From assembly GCA_002317295.1 (NCBI GenBank), contig DCIY01000022.1, forward strand, positions 7,188 to 71,187: a stretch of DNA of 64,000 nt, given 5' to 3'. This DNA is from Bacteroidales bacterium UBA1714. GTDB taxonomy: Bacteria > Bacteroidota > Bacteroidia > Bacteroidales > Paludibacteraceae. Positions 19,901 through 28,147 of this stretch are shown here, piece after piece. Below the pieces are notes generated by a model. It did no database searches. It saw only the letters and a list, made by a program, of their open reading frames with translations, and was not told the origin of the DNA. The stretch's first letter is position 1. Each line of letters opens with the position of its first letter. A program made the position numbers and the translations under genes.

Positions 19901-21470
19901 CAAAGTAACCCCCAATGGGAATACCAAGGTGAGTGTGGAAAGCAAAGTGGATATGAATAATGTAATCATCACCATTGTCACCAAGGATCCTAACAAACGT
20001 ACTACGGGAGAACAGGTGATGGACTTTGCGGCGTACTTTGGAACTATGATTCGTCGTTTGCAGGTAACCTATCGCCAAACCAATTCACTCAGTGTTCCGG
20101 GATTCTGTCCGGAAATCGGATTCTTTGGACAGAAGAACATGGGCAATAACATGTATGCTCCAGGTTGGGATTTTGCCTTTGGATTTATTCCGGACGATTT
20201 TGTTGAGCGTGCACAAAAGAATGGTTGGCTGGCCATCTCCAATGAGGTATCTCAACCAGCGTTGCAGGCGAATATCCAGGATTTTGATGTCAAACTCACA
20301 TTGGAGCCCTTCCCCGGATTTAAGATTCAAGTGAACGGCAAGCGTTATAATGCCTTATCCAATTCGATGCTCTATAGTCTGAATGATCTGCAGGAAGCTG
20401 TTCTTCAGGAGACCATGACGGGATCGTTTAACATTACTCAGATAGCCATTGCCACAGCGTTTGACAAGATAGGCAATGCGGAAGATAATTTCTCATCTGC
20501 CACCTTTGATCAGTTCCTGACTAATCGTCAAATCATGACTCAACGGGTACAAGACCGCTATTATGGATTGGTTTATCCCAATCAGAAATTTATTCAGGAC
20601 GGAGGCAAATATGGCAACAAACCCTATAGTGACACCGTAGGTATGGTGAGTCACAATTCGGCTGATGTATTGGTGCCGGCTTTCCTGGCAACATACACGG
20701 GTAAGAAGATTCAAAGTATCGGCTTTGATCCTTTCTTGAGTATATTGCATACGATGCCCAACTGGAGTGTGACCTTTGATGGAATTGGACGCATACCGGC
20801 TGTCAAGAAACATTTCCGTTCTGTTACCCTGACTCATGCCTATACGTGTAAGTATGCCATTGGTTCGTATAGCACCTTCAGCACCTGGGTAGGTGCCGGG
20901 GATGGTAAAGACAAGACTTTAGGTTTCACTCGTGATGTAACTACAGATTCGCCTACTCCATCGGGGTCGTATGATATATCGTCGGTGAATCTTACGGAGA
21001 ATTTTTCTCCTTTGATTGGTGTCAACATGACCCTTAAAAACTCTTTGGCTCTCAAGGCAGAGTATCGTAAGCAGCGCAACATATCGATGAATGTCAATTC
21101 GGTGCAGCTCACCGAAGGACATACGGACGAATTTGTCGTTGGTGGTGGATATACCATCAAGGACCTCAGTTTTACTGCCAAGACCAAAAATGGAGGGCAG
21201 AAGAAAGTCAGCAACGATCTCAAACTCAATGTCGATGTATCATACAAAGATATCAAGACGTTGCTACGTAAGGTAGAAGAAGATATCACCCAGGCTTCCA
21301 GCGGTAATAAGGTATTGGGTATCAAAATCAGTGCGGACTACGTATTGTCACAAAAGATCAATCTGCAGTTCTTCTACGACCATCAGAGCACTACTCCATT
21401 GATATCCTCGAGTTATCCGGTGAAGTCTGATAATGTCGGCATCAATATCAAACTCATGTTAACGAGATAG
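13920..21470 (+). CDS. sprA: T9SS outer-membrane translocon SprA/Sov
   Basis: Giant outer-membrane beta-barrel that forms the protein-conducting channel of the type IX secretion system; 2516 aa, within the 2300-2500+ range of the family. A signal peptide (MKRFYIIGLLLLASLMAVAQ) is followed by the family pattern PDNIQTTVEYDPVTGCYVM, ATPYLMTNEEYKQY, and a very long barrel with alternating polar and aromatic strands ending NVGINIKLMLTR. The start codon is TTG, 2 bp after the ruvA stop; no ATG or GTG fits the signal peptide. No frameshift is seen over 7.5 kb. It implies T9SS cargo elsewhere in the genome. Confidence 0.93.
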   Translation: MKRFYIIGLLLLASLMAVAQDTVRVDTVGRLLPTRQLSYGAANYEQLMATGSNMTLKQPDNIQTTVEYDPVTGCYVMHTRIGETDIATPYLMTNEEYKQYSERKFMEQYWQTKIGEVEHNNERKFDITDMKFDIGPADKIFGPGGVQLKLQGSAELLFAFKHQYVNNPALTERSRTNNIFDFDEKIQVNVNAKVGDKMAFNMNYNTEASFAFDQQNLKLAFKGQEDDIIQSIEAGNVTMDLNSSLIRGSQALFGIKTNLKFGKLKVQALISQQNSEAQNVNSEGGAQMTKYEVSADNYDENKHFFLSYYFRDQFESAMAAMPYVASGVTINRIEVWVTNKRGVYDQARNIIAFTDLGENKPEHVQNTTAFFTTGSVMPQNRANRLYELVTSEPAIRDIQQVNSMLQSKELEWGIQGGDDYEKIESARLLNTSEYSLNSSLGYITLKSALNQDEVLAVAFEFTYAGNIYQVGEFSTDKLVADSTSSRAPTMILKLLKASNNAPHARNLAREIQGDKYGTWDLMLKNIYSLGASTMTSEKFELYVMYRNDSIGTELQYLSEGPIKGKQLLRVMNLDRLDSKNNASPDGRFDYVEGYTAVSSTGRIIFPVLEPFGSHLAKQLEYDPVLVKKYCFQELYDSTLVAAQEMSEKNKFTLQGKYKGTNGSEIRLNAMNVPRGSVKVTAGGATLTENVDYTVDYTMGIVTILNESILNSGTNVSVQLEDQSTFSLQRKSLYGAHLEYEVSKDFVVGGTIMHLREKPLTTKVNTGSEPLANTIWGANLNYKAEMQWLSNALDQIPWITATAPSTFQIGAEFAQLIPGHTRDVGTAGTAYIDDFESTKTSIDIHYPSTWFLASTPNNPNSGDNSRPFLKEAQYSNDARYNSSRALMAWYAVDPIFGHPQTNTPAHIKGDADLMSDHRTRIVYEKELYPNKDVLANEDNRISVLNLSYYPTERGPYNIDADQIDANGQLTHPSQRWGGIMRRLDNTDFEKANIEYIEFWMMDPQLTNPDHFTGGDLYIDLGDISEDILRDGKKSFEHGRPLNGDFSTMDTTLWGMVPKTTSTTVAFSTETDAREKQDVGLNGLSTDQEWTYSYNGKHPYRDYVDALKAKVTNPVVIQKWNEDPFSPFNDPAGDNYHYYRGTDYDEDSVSILGRYKHYNGTEGNSPESNTNSTYGSAATLTPDLEDINQDNTMNEYEKYYEYHVDLRPGMMEVGKQNIAEKLTTTVTLKNGESAQVTWYQFKIPIKGNCEKVGSIRNYRSIRFIRMYMTGFEQETHLRLATLDLVRGEWRNYTKGLYRNEMTGQINSVNPTSNSLLDVQAINIEENGTRSPVNYVLPPGISRQTDPGQAQLIAQNEQAMVLRVHNLQYNDALAVYKNVTYDLRNYKRLQMFVHAENMDSTISKIEDGELSCFIRLGADMVNNYYEYEIPLTLTPRGTYNNDNQNDRRIVWPDANSFDIDLSAFTNAKTARNKAKRAGTSGVGNTIPYVIYDDENDKPQNRITILGNPTLEEVETIMIGVRNRNNHETDGATGEIWVNELRLSEFNEDGGVAAMANMSLGISDIAQVNVAGHLETAGYGGIESNVQGRNMEDSYQLSVSAALEAGRLLPEQAKLQIPLYVSYSNNSTSPKYDPFDTDIELKETLETYDTQEEKDSIRTLSNTVNTSTSFSLTNMKVDIHSKKKNMFYDPANFSISASYNKQDTRSPELESDKATDHRGSFTYAYSFNPQPWEPFKNNEKVKKVKLLTEFNLFYLPQSWGFSTNMHRNFSELRMRNFNEVDAGESANNQMDLSFSKDFTWDRNFDFKFDLTKNMKFSFQTAMNSTVDEGYYTPEIIRDYGFTNDYYEAWKDTIQRSLAKWGRPYTYQQVFSATWNVPFNRIPYLECLTANASFNTTYTWNRTATSTSTVNLGNTVGNTVAWQVDGQMNLETLYGKSKYWKAMNQRMAGRSNSRRSFKAKDYTQTVNLKAKEPMEITHRLNSTSVLVTATDSAGNPVKLKVTPNGNTKVSVESKVDMNNVIITIVTKDPNKRTTGEQVMDFAAYFGTMIRRLQVTYRQTNSLSVPGFCPEIGFFGQKNMGNNMYAPGWDFAFGFIPDDFVERAQKNGWLAISNEVSQPALQANIQDFDVKLTLEPFPGFKIQVNGKRYNALSNSMLYSLNDLQEAVLQETMTGSFNITQIAIATAFDKIGNAEDNFSSATFDQFLTNRQIMTQRVQDRYYGLVYPNQKFIQDGGKYGNKPYSDTVGMVSHNSADVLVPAFLATYTGKKIQSIGFDPFLSILHTMPNWSVTFDGIGRIPAVKKHFRSVTLTHAYTCKYAIGSYSTFSTWVGAGDGKDKTLGFTRDVTTDSPTPSGSYDISSVNLTENFSPLIGVNMTLKNSLALKAEYRKQRNISMNVNSVQLTEGHTDEFVVGGGYTIKDLSFTAKTKNGGQKKVSNDLKLNVDVSYKDIKTLLRKVEEDITQASSGNKVLGIKISADYVLSQKINLQFFYDHQSTTPLISSSYPVKSDNVGINIKLMLTR

Positions 21471-21482
21471 TAATCATCCATC

Positions 21483-22838
21483 ATGAAATCCACTACCACA
21501 TATACCTGTTCCTCCTGCGGAGCCAAATCGCCGCAGTTGTTGGGACGTTGTCCTGTTTGTGGAGAATGGGGAACCTATGAAGAAGAAGTCATCACCCCAT
21601 CTTCCTCCAAAATTGTCCGTCGTGTAGGAGCCTCTCAAGCGCCTATCAAATTGCAGGAAGTGTCCGTGCAATCGGAGACACGAATTGATATGCAATGTAC
21701 CGAACTCAACCGGGTTTTGGGTGGAGGTTTGGTGGAGGGCAGTCTGGTGCTCATTGGGGGTGAACCTGGCATTGGCAAATCAACCTTAGCATTACAAGTG
21801 CTGATGCAATTGGGAGATATGACCACGTTGTATGCCAGTGGTGAGGAGTCTGTCAGACAACTTAAACTACGTGCCGAACGATTGGCCGGAAAGCCGGATA
21901 ATCTCTATATAGTCAGTGAAACAAGTCTTGAGGCTATTTTGGAGCACGTCAAATCGGTCAGACCTTCTGTAGTGGTAGTGGACAGTATTCAAACCATTGG
22001 GACGGAGAGCATAGAGGCTTCGATTGGTTCTCTCAGTCAGGTCAAGGAGTGTGCAACCCGGTTGCTTGGGTTTGCCAAAGAGGAGAATATTCCTTTTATC
22101 ATAATAGGACACATCAATAAGGAAGGCAATCTGGCTGGGCCCAAAGTGTTGGAACATATTGTGGATACCGTTTTGCAGTTTGAGGGAGACCAGCACTACA
22201 TGTACCGCATCTTACGCGCGCAAAAGAACCGTTTTGGTTCCACCTCCGAATTGGGTATCTTTGAGATGCGTCAGGACGGATTGCGTGAAGTGACCAATCC
22301 CAGCGAGTTATTGTTATCATCCAACCATGACGGGTTGAGCGGAATTGGTATCGCAGCAGCCATTGAAGGGGTGCGTCCTTTATTGATTGAAGTACAGGCT
22401 CTGGTCAGCAGCGCTGCTTATGGTACACCCCAACGATCCTCCACGGGATTTGATGGAAGGCGACTCAATATGCTCCTGGCTGTATTGGAAAAACGCGTGG
22501 GATTCAAATTATTGCAAAAGGATGTATTTATTAATATAGCGGGCGGTTTACGGGTGAACGATCCGGCCATTGATTTACCGATTTTAGCTGCCGTATTATC
22601 CTCAAATATGGATTTACCTTTAGATGGAAGTATTTGTTTGGCCGGGGAAGTGGGACTTGCCGGAGAGATACGTCCCATCAGCCGATTGGATCAACGCATT
22701 CAGGAAGCCCAAAAATTAGGATTCAACCGCATCATCGTTCCCGCCGGTCAGCAATACAGCACCCATGGATTAAACATCGAAGTCATTGAGGTGAAGAAAG
22801 TTGCCGATGCATTCCGCCTTCTATTTACCCAACAATAA
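21483..22838 (+). CDS. radA: DNA repair protein RadA
   Basis: RecA-like branch-migration helicase in recombination and transformation; 451 aa. An N-terminal C4 zinc finger (CSSCG...CPVCGEWG), Walker A GGEPGIGKST (about residue 90), the RadA signature KNRFGSTSELGIFEM, and a C-terminal Lon-protease-like domain (PLDGSICLAGEVGLAGEIRP) are all present. It starts 12 bp after sprA. Confidence 0.96.
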   Translation: MKSTTTYTCSSCGAKSPQLLGRCPVCGEWGTYEEEVITPSSSKIVRRVGASQAPIKLQEVSVQSETRIDMQCTELNRVLGGGLVEGSLVLIGGEPGIGKSTLALQVLMQLGDMTTLYASGEESVRQLKLRAERLAGKPDNLYIVSETSLEAILEHVKSVRPSVVVVDSIQTIGTESIEASIGSLSQVKECATRLLGFAKEENIPFIIIGHINKEGNLAGPKVLEHIVDTVLQFEGDQHYMYRILRAQKNRFGSTSELGIFEMRQDGLREVTNPSELLLSSNHDGLSGIGIAAAIEGVRPLLIEVQALVSSAAYGTPQRSSTGFDGRRLNMLLAVLEKRVGFKLLQKDVFINIAGGLRVNDPAIDLPILAAVLSSNMDLPLDGSICLAGEVGLAGEIRPISRLDQRIQEAQKLGFNRIIVPAGQQYSTHGLNIEVIEVKKVADAFRLLFTQQ

Positions 22839-22858
22839 GTTTCGAGATATAACATAAG

Positions 22859-24271
22859 ATGATTAAAAGACTGCTCATAAGTATATTCACCTGTTGCTGG
22901 TGCTTGGGAATAATGGCCGGACAGACGGTCACTTGGAACATCGTACAACACATAGACAGTTTGCATACAGGTGTACGCGTAATATTTGGAAATAATGCCA
23001 AAGATGTGGCGATGGGTGTGTATGACTACGATGTAGCCAAAAGCAATATTCGTTGTCTTCCTGCCTTGTATGGAGAAAGACGACATACGATTACGGTCGA
23101 CGATACCTGTGCCTATACAGTACACCAGGATGGCAAACAATTTTACTTTGTCGGTAGCGATGGCAAGTACTTGTACATGTATAATACCAACAAGAATCTA
23201 AGTTCTTCCACCACCTTGAACAGTCAAGCGCATTGGATTGTTGATATTCGGGATGACAGCATTGCCACATTCAAAAATGGCTATAGCAGTTCCTGGCAAA
23301 TATATTTTAACAAGACTGCCACCACGCCGCTCTACTGCACATATGATGTCAAAGATTTTAATTTGGCAGATATTTGCCTCTATTCAGACAACGCACCCGC
23401 TTGGCAAGAAAAAGAGTTGCATCCGCACGTTACATTGACGGTTGGAGCAGACACCATCGACCAACTTTTGGATTTTGGTAAGATTATTTACGATGACACT
23501 TGGGGCACGGAAGCAGACCCGTACTCGGCTTCCAAGACGCTCACTATTCATGCCTATGACATCACCCAAACTTTTTCCCTATCGCTCAAACAAGGGAATG
23601 TATTCTCCCTGATTTCCTCTTCTATTCCTTCAACTGGAGGCTCGGCTACCATTAGTTTTGACACCAAAAATGCCGGGATATACAGCGATACGCTGGTGAT
23701 ACAATGGGGAGATAGTGTACGCCAAGTTGCCCTGCACGCTCAAGCCACTACACAAGAGCAGGTTTTGCCTGCCATTAGTCTCTCTACGCAGGCAATATTC
23801 CTGCCTTTAAATCCGGGAAACAACTACGACGAAATGGCCATGATGACTTTCAGCGTGAGTGATTTGCATAAAAATCTCTATATCAAATGGGAGAAGGGGA
23901 CGATTCCATCTCAATCTGATGAATTGGTGGAAATTATTGCCGGAACGGAGAATAACGAGATACATTTTGGCAGTGCCACCAATATGGGTACCCTTGACCG
24001 AATGGAGGAAGAAATCTACATTTCCGCTACTGCCAGAACCGAGGGCGTATACACATCCACCTTATGTTTTTATACCCCCAATGCGACTGACAAGGGCAAA
24101 AACGATTTTGAACAACGCGTGACCCTCACCATTGAGGTTTCCTCCACTCCTACAGATTTGCATGCATTCCCCTCATCATTGGAGGATGCGTATATAGTGT
24201 TAAAGAATGGTCATCTACGAATTATCCGACAACATCAGTGTTTTACCCTATTGGGTCATATTATCCCATAA
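22859..24271 (+). CDS. secreted beta-rich protein with C-terminal tail motif
   Basis: Not recognised as a named family; 470 aa. The signal peptide is MIKRLLISIFTCCWCLGIMA. Residues about 25-170 resemble a ligand-binding beta domain common in Bacteroidales exported proteins (a W-x-I-V start, YFVGSDGKYLYMY, a later LADICLY strand). One or two Ig-like segments follow (ISFDTKNAGIYSDTLVIQWG). The last 25 residues (VLKNGHLRIIRQ... CFTLLGHIIP) match the tail of the next secreted protein and look like a sorting signal. Likely a surface or secreted T9SS cargo; this is inferred. Confidence 0.6.
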   Translation: MIKRLLISIFTCCWCLGIMAGQTVTWNIVQHIDSLHTGVRVIFGNNAKDVAMGVYDYDVAKSNIRCLPALYGERRHTITVDDTCAYTVHQDGKQFYFVGSDGKYLYMYNTNKNLSSSTTLNSQAHWIVDIRDDSIATFKNGYSSSWQIYFNKTATTPLYCTYDVKDFNLADICLYSDNAPAWQEKELHPHVTLTVGADTIDQLLDFGKIIYDDTWGTEADPYSASKTLTIHAYDITQTFSLSLKQGNVFSLISSSIPSTGGSATISFDTKNAGIYSDTLVIQWGDSVRQVALHAQATTQEQVLPAISLSTQAIFLPLNPGNNYDEMAMMTFSVSDLHKNLYIKWEKGTIPSQSDELVEIIAGTENNEIHFGSATNMGTLDRMEEEIYISATARTEGVYTSTLCFYTPNATDKGKNDFEQRVTLTIEVSSTPTDLHAFPSSLEDAYIVLKNGHLRIIRQHQCFTLLGHIIP

Positions 24272-24280
24272 TGCCCGATT

Positions 24281-24931
24281 ATGCAACAAATAGCTCCTTC
24301 CATTCTTTCCGCTGATTTCGCTCACTTGAGCGAAGAGGTTCAACGCATTAATCTCAGTGAAGCAGACTTACTCCATGTTGATGTCATGGATGGTGTTTTT
24401 GTACCTAACCTCAGTTTTGGCTTTCCTGTGATGGAAGCGCTACATCGGTATAGTACCAAGCCATTGGACGTACACCTGATGATTGTACATCCCGAGAAAT
24501 ATGTGGAGCGTTTTTGCGATGCCGGAGCCTGGAGTGTCGGGTTTCATTTGGAAGCGGTAGATGATCCAACGGAAGCATTGCAACTCATTCGCAACAAAGG
24601 TGTTCGCACATGCTTGACCATTAATCCGGACATTGATGTCCATCGTCTCGATGCGTGGTTAGACCAGGTGGATATGGTCTTGCTTATGTCAGTTTTTGCC
24701 GGATTCGGTGGACAATCATTTATTGATAACACCTTAGATAAAATACGCTACGTGCGCGCGGAGATTACTCGCCGACACTTATCCACCCTCATTGAGGTAG
24801 ACGGAGGTGTGAATATACAGAACGCATCGGCTATTTATGCTGCCGGAGCAGATATTCTCGTGGCCGGTAATGCCGTTTTCCATGCATCCGATCCGCTAGA
24901 AGCGATTCGTCAAATCAAATACGCACACTGA
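24281..24931 (+). CDS. rpe: ribulose-phosphate 3-epimerase
   Basis: Interconverts ribulose-5-phosphate and xylulose-5-phosphate in the pentose phosphate pathway; 216 aa TIM barrel. Catalytic and phosphate-binding segments are visible: SILSADF, LLHVDVMDGVFVPN, DVHLMI, LLMSVFAGFGGQSF and IEVDGGVN. It begins 9 bp after the preceding stop and ends 17 bp before the glycosidase gene. There is no obvious link between it and the two secreted proteins around it. Confidence 0.96.
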   Translation: MQQIAPSILSADFAHLSEEVQRINLSEADLLHVDVMDGVFVPNLSFGFPVMEALHRYSTKPLDVHLMIVHPEKYVERFCDAGAWSVGFHLEAVDDPTEALQLIRNKGVRTCLTINPDIDVHRLDAWLDQVDMVLLMSVFAGFGGQSFIDNTLDKIRYVRAEITRRHLSTLIEVDGGVNIQNASAIYAAGADILVAGNAVFHASDPLEAIRQIKYAH

Positions 24932-24948
24932 TTTATCTTGATGATTTT

Positions 24949-27045
24949 ATGACTCGCATCTGTTGGCTTCTACTATTTCTTGGCTGGTGTCTGAACATAT
25001 ACGCTCATCCAACCACTTCTCCCAAACGGGAATTCAGAGCCACGATGCTGGTAACGCATTATGGAATTGATTGGCCGCAAACGTTTATTAATAATCCCGA
25101 CGATGCACCGCGCCTTAGGGCGAAGCAGCAACAAGAGCTCATGGATATCATGGATGCTTTGGTAGAGGGTAATATGCATGCTATCTGTATCCATGTGCGT
25201 CCAACTGCAGATGCTCTTTACCAATCACGTTTTGAGCCATGGAGCAAAAACCTTACCGGAACACGCGGATTAGATCCTGGTTATGACCCGCTTGCATTTG
25301 CTGTAGAACAGGGACATAAGCGTGGTTTGGAAGTGCATGCATGGTTTAATCCTTATCGCATCACGACCAAAGGAGAGATAGATACAACTGATATGGTCTA
25401 TCGCAATTGTCATGATTGGATTCTCAAATATGACAACGGCATTTTCTTTGGTACCATAATAGACCCGGGGTTTCCACAAGCTCGTAAGTATGTTTTGGAC
25501 GTGATTATGGAGGCTATCAATAATTATGATGTGGACGGCATCATCATGGATGACTATTTCTACCCCTATGGTGGCACCACTACGGAGGACAGTATCTCTC
25601 AAACTCTCTACAAACCGGCCGGTATAACATTGGGTGATTGGCGAAGAGATAATGTCAATAAAACCATGCAAATGCTGTATGATTCCATTCAGGAGGTCAA
25701 ACCCTGGGTACGTTTTGGCATGGCACCCTTTGGTATTTGGACCACCAGCGATTCGGTGGCTGCGCTTTATGGCATCACTCTACCTCAAGGCATTGTAGGA
25801 ATGGATGATTATGAAGAGCAGGCATGTAATACCGTAGAATGGGTCAAACAAGGTTATGTTGATTATATTGCTCCCCAACTCTATTGGCCAACCGATTCAC
25901 CGGGTCAGGACTACGATGTACTATGTCAATGGTGGGCACAGGATGTATGTAAACATTTTTCGGATTTGCTTCCTGGTAATCAGCGGGTAGACTTCTTTGT
26001 CTCTCAAGCATGTTATCGCTATAATACTGAAGAGATGGTGTTACAAATCGATGATAACCGAACCTTTGATCAACTGGGCAATCCGGGATCATTGATGTAT
26101 AACACCCATACTTACATTGATGATAACGAACTAGGGACCAAGTATATGCATCGAGAAATCGTGCAACAACGTTTTACATCCCGTTCTTTACCACCAGCCA
26201 TGAACTGGAAATCAGCACCTGCCCTGCCCGCACCGACCGATTTGAGTATCCATGGGACGACGCTTACCTGGTCCTCTTCGGCCGATCGTTTTACGGTTTA
26301 TGCTTACCCTCTTTCCATTCCTGATTCAACCGCCATTGCAGATCCCACATATCTGTTGGGTATCTGTTACGACACATGTCTAAATGTAGCGCATATACCG
26401 CATTTTGATAGTTGTGCCTATGCCATATGCGCTTTTGATCGTTATGCCAATGAACATACGCCAGCCATTTATCGTGATATTCATCCGATAGATTGCAACC
26501 CTTATGGTTACGAATCCATCGCCGATATGTTCTCCGATTGGACACAAGATTATAACACCCATTATCATGTAGAGCTTGATTGGCAGGATTATGCTACCTA
26601 TATGGCCATGGAGAATCCTGCACAACAAATCGCCTTAATCACCTTTGATCCAGGGTTGATGTACAGTTTGATGCACACACCCAAATGGCAATGGTTGGGG
26701 GCTTATGTCGATTCTGTTACCCATGCCGACGTGCTGTCCAATTATGAATATGCCGACGGAAAGAAAGTGGTAGAATTGGACAAAGACGATCGTAATTGGC
26801 GTTTTGCCATGTCTGCTTTTTGGACTCATTCCAAATTTAAGGATTGGCCGGGTTCTGCCAATTTTTCCTACGCAGGACTTTATTCCTATTTTAAAAAATC
26901 CTGGGGGTGGACATGGTGTAAAGGATTCTCAAGTTTGGATACACTAACCCAAACACCAAATTCCACCCAGATCATACTTAACCAAGGTCACATACTGATT
27001 CGTCGTCAGTCTCGCACTTACACTCTTCTTGGCAATCCACTTTAA
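24949..27045 (+). CDS. secreted GHL10-type glycosyl hydrolase (DUF187)
   Basis: 698 aa with a signal peptide (MTRICWLLLFLGWCLNIYAH). Residues about 25-400 form the GHL10/DUF187 barrel: PKREFRATMLVT, HVRPTADALYQSRFEPWS, EVHAWFNPYRI, DPGFPQARKYVLDVIMEAI, GIIMDDYFYPYG. A fibronectin-like stretch follows, then an unfamiliar domain at about 530-660 (LIFDPG-like start, DWPGSANFSYAG), and a tail IILNQGHILIRRQSRTYTLL shared in pattern with the secreted protein upstream. Family members act on polysaccharide or peptidoglycan-type glycans, but no substrate can be assigned. Confidence 0.82.
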   Translation: MTRICWLLLFLGWCLNIYAHPTTSPKREFRATMLVTHYGIDWPQTFINNPDDAPRLRAKQQQELMDIMDALVEGNMHAICIHVRPTADALYQSRFEPWSKNLTGTRGLDPGYDPLAFAVEQGHKRGLEVHAWFNPYRITTKGEIDTTDMVYRNCHDWILKYDNGIFFGTIIDPGFPQARKYVLDVIMEAINNYDVDGIIMDDYFYPYGGTTTEDSISQTLYKPAGITLGDWRRDNVNKTMQMLYDSIQEVKPWVRFGMAPFGIWTTSDSVAALYGITLPQGIVGMDDYEEQACNTVEWVKQGYVDYIAPQLYWPTDSPGQDYDVLCQWWAQDVCKHFSDLLPGNQRVDFFVSQACYRYNTEEMVLQIDDNRTFDQLGNPGSLMYNTHTYIDDNELGTKYMHREIVQQRFTSRSLPPAMNWKSAPALPAPTDLSIHGTTLTWSSSADRFTVYAYPLSIPDSTAIADPTYLLGICYDTCLNVAHIPHFDSCAYAICAFDRYANEHTPAIYRDIHPIDCNPYGYESIADMFSDWTQDYNTHYHVELDWQDYATYMAMENPAQQIALITFDPGLMYSLMHTPKWQWLGAYVDSVTHADVLSNYEYADGKKVVELDKDDRNWRFAMSAFWTHSKFKDWPGSANFSYAGLYSYFKKSWGWTWCKGFSSLDTLTQTPNSTQIILNQGHILIRRQSRTYTLLGNPL

Positions 27046-27059
27046 TTCATTCACCAATC

Positions 27060-28145
27060 ATGTTCTCCCTGTCTCTCACCGAACTTTGCAGCCGAATCGA
27101 AGAAGTTATCTGTGATTCTCTCCAACCCACGTATTGGGTGCGGGCTGAGATTGCTTCGCTCACCACGCGAGGCGGGCATGGGTATTGGGAGTTGGTGGAA
27201 AAAGGTCAATCTGGTATATTGTCTGCCAAAGTGCGTGCCACATGTTGGAGTAGTATTTATGGCATGTTGCAGGCATATTTTCGTGAACAGACGGGGGTTA
27301 AGTTAGAAGTGGGTATGCAGGTGTTGGTAGAAGTAGAAGTGAGTTTTCATGCTGTATACGGGTTAAGTTTGAACATTATTAATATTGATCCTCAATACAC
27401 CACAGGTGATTTGAAAAAGCAACGGGATCTGACCATACAAAAACTGCAACAGGAAGGTATATGGGATATGCAGCGCATGCTCCGTCTGCCCACTGTGATC
27501 AAACGCATCGCCGTCATATCCTCTTCCAAGGCGGCCGGATATGAGGATTTTATGCACCAGTTGCAAGCATCACCCTATGCCTTTAGCACCACGTTATATG
27601 AAGCGATTGTACAGGGTGAATATGCAGCACGCAGTCTAATTTCTGCTTTGAATTCGGTATATGAGCAAGCAGACGATTATGATATTGTAGTTATTATTCG
27701 CGGTGGAGGTTCAACCACAGATCTTACCTGTTTTGACAGTTACGAAGTGGCAATGTATTGTGCCCAATTTCCTTTGCCTATTTTTACCGGCATCGGTCAC
27801 ACCAAAGATATCAGCGTCACCGATATGGTTGTTTATTCAGCCCTCAAAACCCCTACCGCCGTAGCTGATGATTTGATCAGTCGTATGGACGATCAGAACA
27901 AAGTTTTGGAACAATGGCGTCAGCGCTTGGTTCAAACTGCTCTACGGCAGATTCTTATTCGTCGCCACATCTTGGAACTGCTTCATCAACGGCTCACTAT
28001 GCGCAATCCTGAGCATATCTATCATATGGGTTACAGCCTTACCACAGTGAATGGTCGTGTAGTCACGAGCGTAAAGGATGTTCAATCAGGTGATATCATC
28101 ACCACCCATCTTAACGATGGTGAAACCCAATCTACTGTTTTGTAA
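27060..28145 (+). CDS. xseA: exodeoxyribonuclease VII large subunit, short form
   Basis: Catalytic subunit of ExoVII, a single-strand DNA exonuclease; 361 aa against roughly 400-456 in most bacteria. The N-terminal OB fold (YWVRAEIASLTTRGGHGYWELV) and catalytic core (AVISSSKAAGYEDFMHQL, IRGGGSTTDLTCFD, FTGIGHTKDISVTDMV, LKTPTAVADDLI) are intact. The region after residue 265, which should be a long coiled coil that binds XseB, is only about 50 residues. No xseB gene follows; the next gene starts 2 bp later and is unrelated. Confidence 0.9.
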   Translation: MFSLSLTELCSRIEEVICDSLQPTYWVRAEIASLTTRGGHGYWELVEKGQSGILSAKVRATCWSSIYGMLQAYFREQTGVKLEVGMQVLVEVEVSFHAVYGLSLNIINIDPQYTTGDLKKQRDLTIQKLQQEGIWDMQRMLRLPTVIKRIAVISSSKAAGYEDFMHQLQASPYAFSTTLYEAIVQGEYAARSLISALNSVYEQADDYDIVVIIRGGGSTTDLTCFDSYEVAMYCAQFPLPIFTGIGHTKDISVTDMVVYSALKTPTAVADDLISRMDDQNKVLEQWRQRLVQTALRQILIRRHILELLHQRLTMRNPEHIYHMGYSLTTVNGRVVTSVKDVQSGDIITTHLNDGETQSTVL

Positions 28146-28147
28146 CG

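Noticed and set aside
14367..21325. Several minus-strand ORFs of 100-210 codons inside sprA
   Set aside because: All are antisense shadows of the SprA reading frame and none resembles a known protein.
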